A DNA stretch of 40,000 nt from Chrysomallon squamiferum (Eukaryota > Mollusca > Gastropoda > Neomphalida > Peltospiridae): NCBI GenBank assembly GCA_012295275.1, contig CM022667.1, forward strand, positions 18,895,910-18,935,909. The letters are read 5' to 3'. Numbering within the stretch: the stretch's first letter is position 1; every line of letters starts with the position of its first letter. Both the position numbers and the translations under genes were made by a program. This document shows positions 9,681 to 22,547 of this stretch, piece after piece. Under the pieces are notes generated by a model. The model searched no databases and was not told where the DNA came from. It saw only the letters and a list, made by a program, of their open reading frames with translations.

Positions 9681-9930
9681 TTCTTTTTTTTTTTTTTTTT
9701 TTTTTTTTCATAAACACTTTTATACATTTCTTTATTTATATATTTATTTATTTATTTATTTTATTTTACTTTATTTTATTTTATTTATTTTTATTCAAGT
9801 TTTTACATGTTTATGTATTTATTTATTATATATTTATTTATTATATATTTATTTATTATTATACTTTTATTTGTTTATTTATTGTTTATCTAGTTATATA
9901 TTTACTATATTGTTTATTTGTATTATAATT
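9681..9930. repeat. Poly-T and (TTTA)n/(TTTTA)n tract
   Basis: A poly-T run (9685-9708) is followed by TTTA, TTTTA and TATATTTA units directly downstream of the receptor gene. Long frames here are repeat translations. Confidence 0.95.
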
Positions 9931-10420
9931 TATTCACCTTCATCATCAAAAGAATCACTTGTATCTGAATGCGATGTTTGTATTTGTATGGACGTTTCAA
10001 TTAATATATTTCACATAATATTATGTATACTTATATTTACGAAAATAATATTTAATTTTTCTAACTCTGTATTATATGTAATAAAAATATCATCTAAATG
10101 ATTATTTTTTGTAGAATATGGAATTTTTGTGTTATACCTTATTTTCATATGTGCATGCACAGATACATATAGACATGCAGATATATTTACATGTATACAT
10201 TCATATATACATAAATAGTTACTTACATAGATATATGTATACATACATACATCCATCCATACATAAATCCATACATACATATATATATACATAGACACAC
10301 ATATACATTCACAAACGAATTCGTAATAAAAGAAAAACAAAATTAATATTTGTTATAAAGGCTACATTACTTTTAAATTAATATATGTATAAACATCCAT
10401 AAGAATGAAAATGTGTTTCT
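9931..10420. repeat. AT-rich DNA with imperfect (ACAT)n tract
   Basis: AT-rich sequence. From about 10145 to 10315 it becomes an imperfect ACAT/ATAC tetranucleotide tract with CCAT variants. AATAAA-like motifs occur near 10080. No gene seen. Confidence 0.7.
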
Positions 10421-10818
10421 AAAAGACAGTCCACTTTAACAATATATTACATATCATGTGTAAAACAGTCCATTTTAAGGATATATTACATATCATGTGT
10501 AAAACAGTCCATTTTAAGGATATATTACATATCATGTGTAAAACAGTCCATTTTAACAATATATTACATATCATGTGTAAAACAGTCCACTTTAACAATA
10601 TATTACATATCATGTGTAAAACAGTCCATTTTAACAATATATTACATATCATGTGTAAAACAGCCCATTTTAAGGGATATATTACATATCAGTCCATTTT
10701 ATGTGTAAAACAGTCCATTTTAATGATATATTACATATCGTGTAAAACAGTCCATTTTAATGATTATATTACATATCATGTGTAAAACAGTTCATTTCAA
10801 TGAATATATTACATAATA
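10421..10818. repeat. 39-bp minisatellite, about ten copies
   Basis: Unit: CAGTCCATTTTAAGGATATA followed by TTACATATCATGTGTAAAA, with variants in the middle (AACAATA, AAGGATA, AATGATA). Period 39 bases over most copies; the last three are disturbed by small indels. Because 39 is a multiple of three and the unit has no stop in two frames, both strands stay open through several copies (13-residue repeats). There is no signal peptide or other coding evidence, so I treat it as a satellite. Confidence 0.95.
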
Positions 10819-11905
10819 CTTCTAGATATTTTATATTTCTTTAATACAAGTCTGGAAATTTTATTTTATTTTTCCGAAATATGTCAATACTGCTTTCTAA
10901 AGTACTGATTGGTTGTTACAAAAAGTCAACCTGGAGGTCAGATTACTACAATATAGACTGGTTGACATTATGTAGACAGGAATAGTTTTAACAAACTAAC
11001 AAACAAACAAAAAGCTACTTGTCTTCAGGATTTCATACTTTATCTTTTTTTTTTTTTTTTTTCTTTTTTTCAAGCTGCATTCAGTCAAATATGACAAGAT
11101 AGAACGGTTGTCATAGTTTCACATGACGTCAGCAAGATGTCATTTTACTCTGTCGAACATTTCTACATTTTTAATTTAAAAAAAAAAAAAATAAGAGCAA
11201 AACCGAGAAACAAAATAATTAAACTAATAAGAATAAGTCTTTGAAACGATTCGTAGCCAGAAACAATAAAACACATATTCACGAAGACACAGACAGATGC
11301 AGATACGTAAAATCCCATCGTAAATTCGCAATCCTGTTTTAATTATTAAAGTTGTAGTATTTGTGAGTACGTACGTGTACTCATACACTCGTAAACTATA
11401 GTGAGCGTAATAAAATTCAGTTCCGTTCAGTAAAGACAATGCACGTTTTGTCATAAAGTGGTCTAAATAAATGTTTTTACAATACTTTTTTTTTTTTTTT
11501 TTTTTTTTTTTCATTTGCAGCATCCTCAGCTCAGTTCTGTGAATATTCAGCATCTTAACAGACTTTCCAGATGTGATTTTTTTTTACAGCCTAACCTAAA
11601 TGTTAATTTCTTCTATTTTTACCAGATTAAAAATTGATTCCTCTCGCTTTAGTGTTACTGTGTCATCGATTCGCTGTTTTGTTCTCGATTTTCAATTTGA
11701 TGTGAGAATCGTCGTGAATATAAGTATCAGATTATTTCGTTGCTGATTTTACTTTTCGTATTATTATTATCCTTTCTTCTTCTAATGTCCTTCTTCTTCT
11801 TCTTCCTTAGTTTTATTTATTTATTGCGTTTCGTTTCTTTTCAATTCATTTCAGTAGTTTTGTTTTATTTTATATTTATTTAATTTCTTGCATCCGTACG
11901 TCCAT
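10819..11905. other. AT-rich DNA, no gene seen
   Basis: Contains poly-T runs at about 11045-11062 and 11487-11511, an isolated TGACGTCA at 11124-11131 and TTC/TTTA-rich tracts near 11765-11880. The minus-strand frame crossing the poly-T (11224-11553) is low complexity in part and has no recognisable domain. Confidence 0.5.
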
Positions 11906-12055
11906 ATATACACATACACACACACACACACACACACTCTTTCTCTCTCTCTCTTTCTCATATACACACACACACACAAATATACATACATATACACACA
12001 CACACTCCTATATATATATAAACACATTTCATACACAGATACACACACTTCAACA
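11906..12055. repeat. Compound (CA)n-(CT)n-(CA)n-(TA)n microsatellite
   Basis: CA, CT and TA blocks in succession with ATACA units. Confidence 0.95.
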
Positions 12056-13448
12056 TACGACACTGATACCTTGTGTTGTTTTTATTTTATCAAAACATTT
12101 CTTGATTACGTCCACGAGAAGCGACATCTGCTCAGTGAATGACGTAAACTCGTTGTGTATTTCACACTTAACGGGGCTGGGTTGGGTTTTTTTCACAGTC
12201 TCATTAGTGCGAGGAGCAGATTGTTCGATTCATTATCAAGAATAAAAGGCTTTGTGAGTTTCGTCATTGCTGAGGGCGGTAATACGAACCACATCCCTGC
12301 AGCCAAGTTTGATATTTGGACTGTTCGCTAATGACTTAATGCCTGGCCTAAGCTACGTTTCGCCAGTTGGATGAAAGGACAGTAAGATCAGATAATGAAA
12401 CGTTGTCTTAGGAATTACTCTTTTTCCAGTGACGTCTTTTCTCAGTCTTTTGTCTTCATTTCGTTGAGTTCTTACTGACTTGCAGATGTTGTCAATAGCT
12501 TTTTTTACTATCAGATTTTACTGAAGTTTGAAATGTATGTTTTTCTTAAAAAAAAAAGAATGTATGTCTTTTTTTATTATGATAAACAAATAGCATTTAT
12601 CCTGTAACAATAAACCAATATTAAAACTATATTTGTACTAATAATATTATACATACAAAAATAAAACTTTTGTGTAATTATGCGTTAATACATATACAAA
12701 TAGCATTTCAATAAATACGTATAGAAATAAAATTTCAGTACAAAAACATAAATGCATATAACAAAAAATAATAATAATTAAAAAAACGAAAAATTAAAAA
12801 AAAATTCCTTTATACACACTAACAGCGATGCAAACAACATTACATTTCAGACACCAACATCTATACAAATAATTTTCCATCAAACACACTAACACCTATA
12901 CAGATTATATTCCATTATATATACAAAAGCAACTCGCAATTATCATTCTTATACACGCTAACACCTATAAGAGTTTCTAATGCTTGATATTGATTTTGCT
13001 TTCTCTTCCACTGATGCAGAATTACGCCATCTCTTTATGACGTCCGATATATCAAACGAAAAACTTTAGGCATCTTTCTCAGCTCTGGTGGTGTTTTTTT
13101 TTTTTTTTTTCTTAATCTTTATTCTCTTGATTACTTCACTGTTATATTGTACGAAAACAGGAAAAAAAAGGGAACATAACTCCGTGATTGATGCAATTTT
13201 GTAGCCATTCCGGAAGCATTTTTTGACCTGGATTTTACACTGTCATTTGAAATAAAATTAAAAGCGTTAATATAATAAGTCTTGGTTTTGTTGGGATTGA
13301 ATGTGGAACAGAAGGTGAGTGTGATTTCAAAATTTTAGTACATGTGTAGATATGAATTTGTTTTATATGACCTATATACAATCTATATAAAATGTTACAG
13401 GTTAATATCAGAGTTCGGACGTACATGAGATAGTGATTTGAAGAAAGG

Positions 13449-13453
<5 letters not shown>
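12056..13453. other. Unique AT-rich DNA, no gene seen
   Basis: The part at 12120-12420 is more balanced in base composition but has no long frame. From 12540 to 12970 it is A-rich with repeated short ATACAAATA/ACACTAACA-like phrases; AACACCTATA recurs near 12890 and 12960. A poly-T lies near 13097-13112. No RNA gene recognised. Confidence 0.5.
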
Positions 13454-13534
<81 letters not shown>

Positions 13535-13622
13535 ATGATATAAATATTTATTTCTAAAATTAGAAAGTAAACAACCCTTGAAGCAGCAGCAAAAACAACA
13601 ACAACAACAATAATAATAATAA
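13454..13622. repeat. (GA)n array plus short AAC/AAT tract
   Basis: Pure GA at 13454-13530 (about 77 bases). After about 60 unique bases, AAC then AAT trinucleotides follow at 13594-13622. Confidence 0.97.
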
Positions 13623-14060
13623 CTTTTTAAAACAAATTCGAAATAAACTTTAAAATTAAATTTTCTGAGATTCTGCCGCCTTTCGAAAGGCTTGTTTTAT
13701 TGAGAACTAATTTCTCAAGTTCACTGAATATATTTAGCGTTTGTCAATAGTCAGGTGTGATTTTGGATTTTATTGTGTGTCTTTTATTTAGCACATCCAC
13801 CATTTCTAACGACCTCACCTACCGAAATAGCAACTCTAATGCGATATCATTGAAAAGTAATGTCGTGATAGCTCGCCATTACCTCCGACATTTCGTTCTA
13901 ACGTGATTGATTTGGCTTCGTTTGGAGTCGCAAGAGACTGACGTGTACACCAGTCACTTGTATGTCTGGTCATAGTTTAAATTACCACTGACCTTGGTGC
14001 GTTAGTAAGGGTGGATGGGATTTAAAAAGGAATATTACTGTTATGGAAGATAGCTAATTT
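13623..14060. other. Unique DNA, no gene seen
   Basis: Mixed composition; no frame, boxes or repeats recognised. Confidence 0.5.
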
Positions 14061-14078
14061 TTCTTCTTCTTCTTCTTC

Positions 14079-14154
<76 letters not shown>

Positions 14155-14241
14155 AATTTGTTGTTGTCGTTATATGATTATTATTACTTTCACGATAACA
14201 TTTTTTTAATATTAACAATGATAGTTGTAACCTACACACAT

Positions 14242-14305
<64 letters not shown>
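14061..14305. repeat. Trinucleotide cluster (TTC, ATT, TTG, AAT)
   Basis: TTC at 14062-14078, ATT at about 14081-14126, TTG at 14127-14153, then after about 90 bases an AAT array at 14244-14302. ATT and AAT are reverse complements, so the two arrays could pair as a long hairpin. Confidence 0.95.
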
Positions 14306-15111
14306 TGTACGATAACAAAAAAAAACAACTAAATTTATGAAAACTTTAGCTGTTAATTACGCTAGAGTTTTATAACTGAAAAAATTTAAACTACTGAAAT
14401 CACTTATGAAAAGTTTCGAGGAAAATTTAAAAAAAAAAAAATTTAAATTTAGAATTTTTAAAAATGTCTGAAAACCATTAACCTGTCAGCCATCAACACT
14501 GATGCAACAGGAAGTTCCTGGAAACAAACTTTTTAAAATTCTAAAAGCGAAAAGAAACTGGAAAAGGAAAAGTTTCAAAAGAAAAGAAAAATATAAATGT
14601 AATTAGTGGGTGTGCCAGCTATTATTTCTCGTTGTCATTGTTGTCGTTGTTGTTGTAATTTGTATCTGAGTATGGGAGGACTGTTGTGGCAGCTGTTACT
14701 GTCGTTGTTATTAAGTTGAACGTTAGTGTTACTGTTGTCGTTGATGCTGTGGTATTTATCGAGTTTTTGTCATCGACATTCGTACTGCATTATTGCTGCT
14801 GTTATTAGTTTTGTCATTATTATTAACTTCTGTTGTATCAAGAAAAAAAGAGAAAAAAACCTTATTTATCTAATAATCAACAAAAATAGAGAATACGAAA
14901 TAATTTTCAAAAGAAAAACGATCAACTTGAGGAGTGCACTGACATTTGCTTTTTACTGTGTGGATTTGCTACATCGTCCCTGAAGACAACACACACAATC
15001 GACACGTGAGCTACGTTCGCCAGACTGTCATTTAACTAATCACTCAACAAAGCAACTAATGTATTTAGTCGGTAAATTACTTTTCCTCAAGACGCGTCGT
15101 CGTTAGACTGT
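14306..15111. other. AT-rich DNA, no gene seen
   Basis: A-rich with short runs; imperfect TTG/GTT-rich phrases from 14625 to 14840. The small frame at 14726-14983 is a product of that composition. Confidence 0.5.
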
Positions 15112-15145
15112 CCCCCCCCCTCCACCCCACCACACCCCACCCCCC
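15112..15145 (-). other. C-rich tract; possible G-quadruplex on the minus strand
   Basis: On the + strand: nine Cs, four Cs, four Cs and six Cs in 34 bases, separated by short spacers. The minus strand therefore has four G runs of at least four with loops of 1, 6 and 4 bases, which fits the usual G4 pattern. It is the only such tract I see in the window. Folding is inferred. Confidence 0.75.
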
Positions 15146-15783
15146 GGAGAAAGACTGAAATAATTGAATAATTTCGGCTGAGAAGTGTGGGACCCACTTG
15201 TCCAAATTTGGAAATAAAACGAGCGGCTCAGGGTTTCAGTGTCTGAAGATCTGACTGATATACACAAGCCACGGAACCTCTGTAAACATTTGCTAAATAA
15301 CAGCTGCACTGTTACTGTGAATGACATTAAAGTTACGAGTCCTTCTATCACTTTCTGTTTAAATGACGTAACGCTTTTAATATTTCAGTCTATTTAATAA
15401 TGAGCGTATGAGCGATATACCTGTTCAGTGTTTCAGTCTATTTCGTAGTGTTTGTAGGTGGTGGTTAATTATTTCCATTCGTTTCATACGCGATGTTAAT
15501 TGTTAACTGTGTTATAATATAACAATTAGTCAACCAGGTTTAACGGATGACATGGCGTGTATATTATTATTGTATAAGCAATGTTGCATCTTTAATTACT
15601 TCTGTCTGACGGGGTTCAGTTGAGTTGTTATATAAGTATTCTCTATTAATACTTGTCACATACAACTTTCCACACCTCAAATTCTTTTTTTTTAATCTTG
15701 ATAAGAAAATTATACCAGTTTGGTAACACGACTTTCGAGGAAGGTAGGTATGTAAATAACTAATGTAACCAGTTATATGTCTA
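15146..15783. other. Unique DNA, no gene seen
   Basis: Phrases such as TTTCAGTCTATTT recur near 15385 and 15432, hinting at decayed tandem structure related to the region that follows. No coding frame. Confidence 0.45.
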
Positions 15784-16240
15784 GAAAATGGTTTGTTATA
15801 CAAAAATGTCGGCTAATTTCGTTTATTGTATCTTTTAATATATTTAATCTGTTTCACACTTCGTTCTATATAATCTACAAGTGATTGGAGATCTGGCAAA
15901 TGTAAACCAAGTATACGTATTAAAAATGGTTTGACATATAAAAATGAATCAGCTAATTTCGTTGATTGAATTGTCTAATATTTTCTATTTCACACTTTCG
16001 TTCTGTATACGCTATAAATAAACTAATTCGTTCTATGTTTTCAGTTTAATTGATTAGTCCTTTAAATATTTTAGTATATCTCGCATTTTCTGTGTAAGTG
16101 GTTTAAACACCTTTTTTTTTATCAATTTCGCAACTTACGTATTGATGCCTTTAAATATTTCATTCTTTTTCACATTTTTGTCTATAAATACTTCATTCTT
16201 TTTCACATTTTGCCTATAAATATTTCGGTTTATTTGTGTT
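15784..16240 (+). repeat. Degenerate tandem repeats (~138 bp and ~33 bp)
   Basis: AAAATGGTTTG starts at 15784 and again at 15922. The following GCTAATTTCGTT, TTTCACACTT and CGTTCTATA phrases repeat with the same spacing, so the period is about 138 bases. Near 16155-16235 a shorter unit (TTTCATTCTTTTTCACATTT plus GTCTATAAATA) occurs two to three times. Confidence 0.7.
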
Positions 16241-17344
16241 TATTTCAATCGACAGACGTAAATATCCCCATTTTGCCAACTTATAAGCGATAAAACACTT
16301 GTAAATCATTATTTCACGTTTATTTAAGTATTTGTATCGACGATTTAGCGCGCCTTTAATGATTTTGATCTTTCTGTGTTTAACTGTAATAATATATTAT
16401 TTAAATATATCTAAATCCGTCTTTCCCAACTTGGGTGTTATCACAGTTCGATAAACGTAATCATCTTGTTGCTTACGATTCAATCATACTACGAAAACAC
16501 CTAAACAGTGAGTTTTGTGTTTTACTGAACATCATATAATACACTGGACACGAGCAAATTCAGTGAAAATTGATCATCAGCGATGTAACTACTTTAAATA
16601 CAGTTAATATTACAATTAGAACAACTGTAACATGCTCTAAGAAACAGAAGACAAAAAAAAATGGCCGCTCTTTGCTATTCAGTTAAATCTGGGGCTTTTT
16701 TCTATTTACTGTTTAAACTAGACTGATACTTCACGAACTTAAACCGCCCTAGCGTACGTAATCCCTGCACCCCGGCCGCAATTACTTGGAAAGTCCTTGA
16801 ATTCATAAACACGTTAAATTAAATCACTTGCTCTTTTGACCAGCTGGCGAGACTCCTACTCGTTTCATGTAAGTCAGCTGACCTCTAAGACAGGAAATAC
16901 GTGTTCGGGGCGTGATTTATTCACTTGGCTCTGTATGATTGGTTCGTTAGATTGTTGCTGAATTACACGGTTAATTTACTCGTTTTAAAAATCGAGACTA
17001 TTACTTTCTGATATACAGTTGGCTAATCCCTAGACGCGTCAATAATACACCGATTCCAGGTTTAGCAGAACGAAAACTGCGACATAAATACAGTTCGAGT
17101 TAAACCTACTTACAAATTGAACCGTTAGATCTGATTTACTCTCGAACATTCCCTAGTTACGTCTGTCTTAGACGCCCAGTCTATTAGCATATTTATTTGT
17201 TATTCCAGAATTTAGATTCTCTCCTTTCAGATTTTTTTCCAATTCTTTCAAGATAATTTACGTGAGATGTTTGAAACGCTCAAAGAATCTGTGTAAATAA
17301 GTTTTTTGTTCTTGTTCCTGAAATCAAAATAAACAGTAAACATC
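16241..17344. other. Unique DNA, no gene seen
   Basis: Slightly less AT-rich between 16740 and 17180, with scattered CpG-containing phrases, but no frame or splice-bounded exon that I can defend. Confidence 0.5.
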
Positions 17345-17349
17345 TTTTT

Positions 17350-17393
<44 letters not shown>

Positions 17394-17454
17394 AAATACA
17401 AATAAAAAAAGAAGATTTGTCAATTAATAAAATTATGAAATACCATAAGGAATT

Positions 17455-17526
<72 letters not shown>
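17345..17526. repeat. (TTTA)n and (GA)n arrays
   Basis: TTTA at about 17347-17393; pure GA at 17456-17526. Confidence 0.97.
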
Positions 17527-17529
<3 letters not shown>

Positions 17530-18019
17530 GCAAAAAAAAAAAAAAGAAACTTAAAACGAAACAAGAAAATCAATTATATTTCTAATCATTCAAGTTCAGC
17601 AACAATGTTGAAGTGTATCAGTCAATAATAATTATCTTACAAATCTGTAAAACACCGGTTAATTATTTACAAGTCGTAAAACCTAGTTAGTTTCTTTATT
17701 TCCACCTTTATATTTTATTAAAGAGCAGAGGATATTAAATTAAAGAAACAACGTATTGATGCTGACCATAAATTTTCATTATTCTCATTTAATGGTCGGT
17801 TCGGATCGAATTATTTTCGCGAACACTTGCAGAGAATAATCTGACTTCCTGGATCTAGCAGAACCTTCCAGTAAAAGAAGACTTTGAGAAACATCTGCGG
17901 ATTTCTTGAGATTTACTGCACTGATAAATGTTCTGGACAAACAAAATGAGTAGGCTTGTGGGTTGGGCTAAGAAGGAAATTTTAAAAACTGAACCATACT
18001 AACTAACTGGTCAAGAGTT
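17527..18019. other. Unique DNA, no gene seen
   Basis: No supported feature. Confidence 0.5.
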
Positions 18020-18240
18020 TTGTTTTCCATTGTTCTTTTCTTCCGTGTGTGTGTTTTTTTGTTTGTTTTTTTTCTTCTTATGCTGTTTTTTTTTTTTTTT
18101 TTTTTTTCCTCTCTTAGATTGCAATTAGAGGTTGTTTTTGTGTTTATTTTATTTCTTTTTCTTTTTATCTTTTATTTTATTTTTTTTTTTTTTATTTTAT
18201 GTTTTTATGTATGGTTCTTTGTTTGTTTAGCTTTCCTTTA

Positions 18241-18274
<34 letters not shown>

Positions 18275-18490
18275 CTATTTTATTTCTTAATTTAAAATTG
18301 ATCTTTTTAATTTGAATTTTTCCAATCGTTTTCTTTCTTCTTCGTATTCTTTTTTTCCTTTTCGTTTTCATGCTAATTCTTCTTGCTAAATTTCTGATTC
18401 TTAATCTTGCTCCTCGATTTCGTATTCTTTCTTTCATTTTCATTTTTTCTCTTTTCTTTTTTCTTCTTTTTTATTTTTTTTTTTATCTCC
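18020..18490. repeat. Long polypyrimidine (T-rich) region
   Basis: Nearly purine-free + strand with poly-T runs near 18087-18107 and 18243-18274, and recurring phrases (TTTCGTATTCTTT, ATTCTTCTTGCT). Frames on either strand (poly Phe; Lys/Arg-rich) are composition artefacts. Confidence 0.9.
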
Positions 18491-20345
<1,855 letters not shown>

Positions 20346-20930
20346 TCGGTGTTTCTTGCTTTATTTCAAATTTCTCCTTTTATAGCCGCGCAATTTTCCA
20401 TCAGTATCTTTGTGTATCTATTAGTCTGTCTGTTTCAGCTATATTCATTACAAAACATTTGTTCTACCCATGCAACTTTATGACCTGCTTTTAAATCACC
20501 TATTGAACAAACGAGAAAATATCTTGTCTCACTTATTATCCGTCTGACATCTGTCATATAAAATGTCTGCGAGTTTGTTTCTGATAATGCAGCAGGCTTC
20601 AATCTGCGATCTTTATTACACTGGTTCTGACAACATCATTCATTAGTTTAATGTTGTGTAAAAAACATATACTTCATTTCTGACCTTTGCGTTTCCACTC
20701 CATTGTATTGCTAACTCAGCAGCGAGGTTTCTTTTATTTATAACTTGGCGTAACCTTTTTTTTTAATGTGCACGAATTTAAGATGATACCAAATACGCTT
20801 TAAATCGCAGACAACTGAGATTGGAAAAAAGAATCAGATGATTTATATTAATTAGAATAAGCGAGACTAAAACTTAACAGCTTTCCGAAGACAGTCCACG
20901 ATATTTAATTACCTGTCCTTTTTTGTTGTT
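20346..20930. other. Unique DNA, no gene seen
   Basis: No supported feature. Confidence 0.5.
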
Positions 20931-21000
20931 GTTGTTTGTTTTTGTGTGTGTGTGTGTGTTTTGTTGTTTTTGTTGTAGTTGTTGTTGTTGTTTTTGTTAG
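20931..21000. repeat. TTG/(TG)n tract
   Basis: GTTGTTGTT blocks flank a short TG array (about 20943-20960). Confidence 0.9.
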
Positions 21001-21420
21001 TGTTATAGAAATTTATAAAATATTATAAATTATAGTGTTACAATGACAGAGTATAAAAGTGTTATAAAGTTATAGTATTACTGAAATTAAAAAAAAGAGT
21101 AAAAAAATAAAGGTTAGGGCTTTATAAAGCTGTAATGTTATTACGTTAGTATTATTGAGATTTATAAAGTATTATAAAGTTATAGAGTTACAGATAATGA
21201 CAGAGAATGTAAAAATGTTATAATGTTATAGTATTATAGAAATTATTAGGACTTTATACAGCTATAATGTTATAGTGTGAAGACGTTATAAAGAGTGTTA
21301 TAAAGTTAGTAATATACATATTTATAAGGTATTATAAAGTTATAGGTGTTACAGATAATGACAGAGAGTGTAAAAGTATTATAAAGTTATAGTATTATAG
21401 AAAAAGTTACAGAGTTGTAA
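21001..21420 (+). repeat. Degenerate 145-170-bp tandem repeat, three copies
   Basis: TTTATAAARTATTATAAA, then GTTATAG-GTTACAGATAATGACAGAG, then AGTTATAGTATTA, recurs at roughly 21010, 21152 and 21320. The copies are AT-rich and divergent and lead directly into the 60-bp array. No coding potential. Confidence 0.75.
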
Positions 21421-21905
21421 TGCCATAGTGCTATGATGTCAAACAGCTAGAATGTTGTAACGTGATAGTGTTATGATCTCATTCAGAGTGTCATGACGTC
21501 ATAAAGCTAGAGTGTTGTAACGTGATAGTGTTATGATCTCATTCAGAGTGTCATGACGTCATAAAGCTAGAGTGTTGTAACGTGATAGTGTTATGATCTC
21601 ATTCAGAGTGTCATGACGTCATAAAGCTAGAGTGTTGTAACGTGATAGTGTTATGATCTCATTCAGAGTGTTATGACGTCATACAGCTAGATTGTTGTAA
21701 CGTGATAGTGTTATGATCTCATTCAGAGTGTTATGACGTCATACAGCAATTGTTGTAACGTGATAGTGTTGTCAACAGCTAGATTGTTGTAACGTGATAG
21801 TGTTATGATCTCATTCAGTGTTATGACGTCATAAAGCAAGAGTGTTGTAATGTGATAGTGTTATGATGTCATTCAGAGTGTTATGACGTCATAAAGCTAG
21901 ATATT
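21421..21905 (+). repeat. 60-bp satellite with one CRE per unit, about eight copies
   Basis: The lines starting at 21481, 21541 and 21601 are identical 60-base units (GCTAGAGTGTTGTAACGTGA, TAGTGTTATGATCTC, ATTCAGAGTGTCATGACGTCATAAA in parts). Flanking units vary slightly. TGACGTCA occurs at 21494, 21554, 21614, 21674, 21734, 21824 and 21884; the spacing is 60 except for one step of 90, where two units are truncated. The near-identity of the central copies indicates recent amplification or homogenisation. Confidence 0.97.
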
Positions 21906-21999
21906 TCAGAGTCTGAAGTGTTAGAGGGAGTAGCGGAGTGTTTTATAAAATATATAAATGTATGTGTTAAAGAGAACTGTATGTAGCGATAATCTGTAC

Positions 22000-22078
22000 A
22001 ACGTCAGTATCAGGATTTGATCAGGCACTGTAACCATGACAGCTAATGCCTTAACACCAGGATCGTAAAAACAGTAGC
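22000..22078 (-). mobile_element. tRNA-like (SINE head) sequence
   Basis: On the minus strand TGGTGTTAAGGCATTAGC resembles a pol III A box/D arm. About 23 bases later CTGATCAAATCCTGA resembles a B box/T arm (GGTTCAAATCC). The acceptor stems do not pair convincingly, so this is more likely a decayed tRNA-derived SINE head or tRNA pseudogene than a working tRNA. Confidence 0.45.
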
Positions 22079-22093
22079 CAGTGTTTTCTTCGC

Positions 22094-22101
22094 TGACGTC
22101 A
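22094..22101. promoter_or_regulatory. Isolated CRE palindrome
   Basis: TGACGTCA outside the 60-bp array, about 160 bases before the possible exon at 22260. Function unproven. Confidence 0.3.
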
Positions 22102-22259
22102 CTGAGACAAATCTGATATTCAGCTGCAGTCAGTCTTCCATTTTATTATCATGTTTTGCATAGAAGTAGGAAATATTCCCACTGTTTTAATGTTGACAGT
22201 CAGTGCACGTCAGTGAAACACACGTAGCGTGATGAACTGAATTAACCGTTGTCTTTCAG

Positions 22260-22400
22260 AACAACAGATGGAGCCAAAGTGAACACATCAATAACAAGAT
22301 TCCGTGTTTTGATGAGTCCAGGAATGATTCTGGAGGGGTTGATGTGAGACGGAGATGCTTAGAAATGACGTGTTTGACGAAGAAAGAAGAAGAAGAAGAC

Positions 22401-22454
<54 letters not shown>

Positions 22455-22547
22455 GATCAAGAAAATGAACAAGAAGAAACACAAGAAGACCAAGAAGAAG
22501 TAAAAAAAGAAGAAGAAGAAGAAGAAGAAATGTTTTCTCAGAATTAA
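22260..22547 (+). CDS. Possible terminal exon with acidic low-complexity tail (partial)
   Basis: GTTGTCTTTCAG ends at 22259 and is a near-ideal 3' splice site. The frame after it stays open for 95 codons to TAA at 22545-22547. It starts with a mixed-composition piece of about 43 residues (NNRWSQSEHINK, then RRRCLEM), followed by EEEED, a run of about 17 Asp from a GAT microsatellite, a Glu/Gln-rich stretch and EEEEEEEMFSQN. In-frame TGA at 22233 excludes upstream extension without splicing; the first in-frame ATG is 22365. AATAAA at 22885-22890 followed by GT-rich DNA would suit a 3' end. Upstream exons were not found and the unique part resembles no family I know. The tail could be a chance reading of GAA/GAT repeats. 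Confidence 0.3.
22379..22530. repeat. GAA/GAT trinucleotide microsatellite
   Basis: GAA at about 22379-22397, GAT at 22399-22449, then imperfect CAAGAA and GAA units to 22530. Purine-rich on the + strand. Lies inside the possible exon above. Confidence 0.95.

Noticed and set aside
12240-12330. Possible minus-strand tRNA around GTGGTTCGTATTACC
   Set aside because: The B-box-like word is not accompanied by an A box or pairing acceptor arms.
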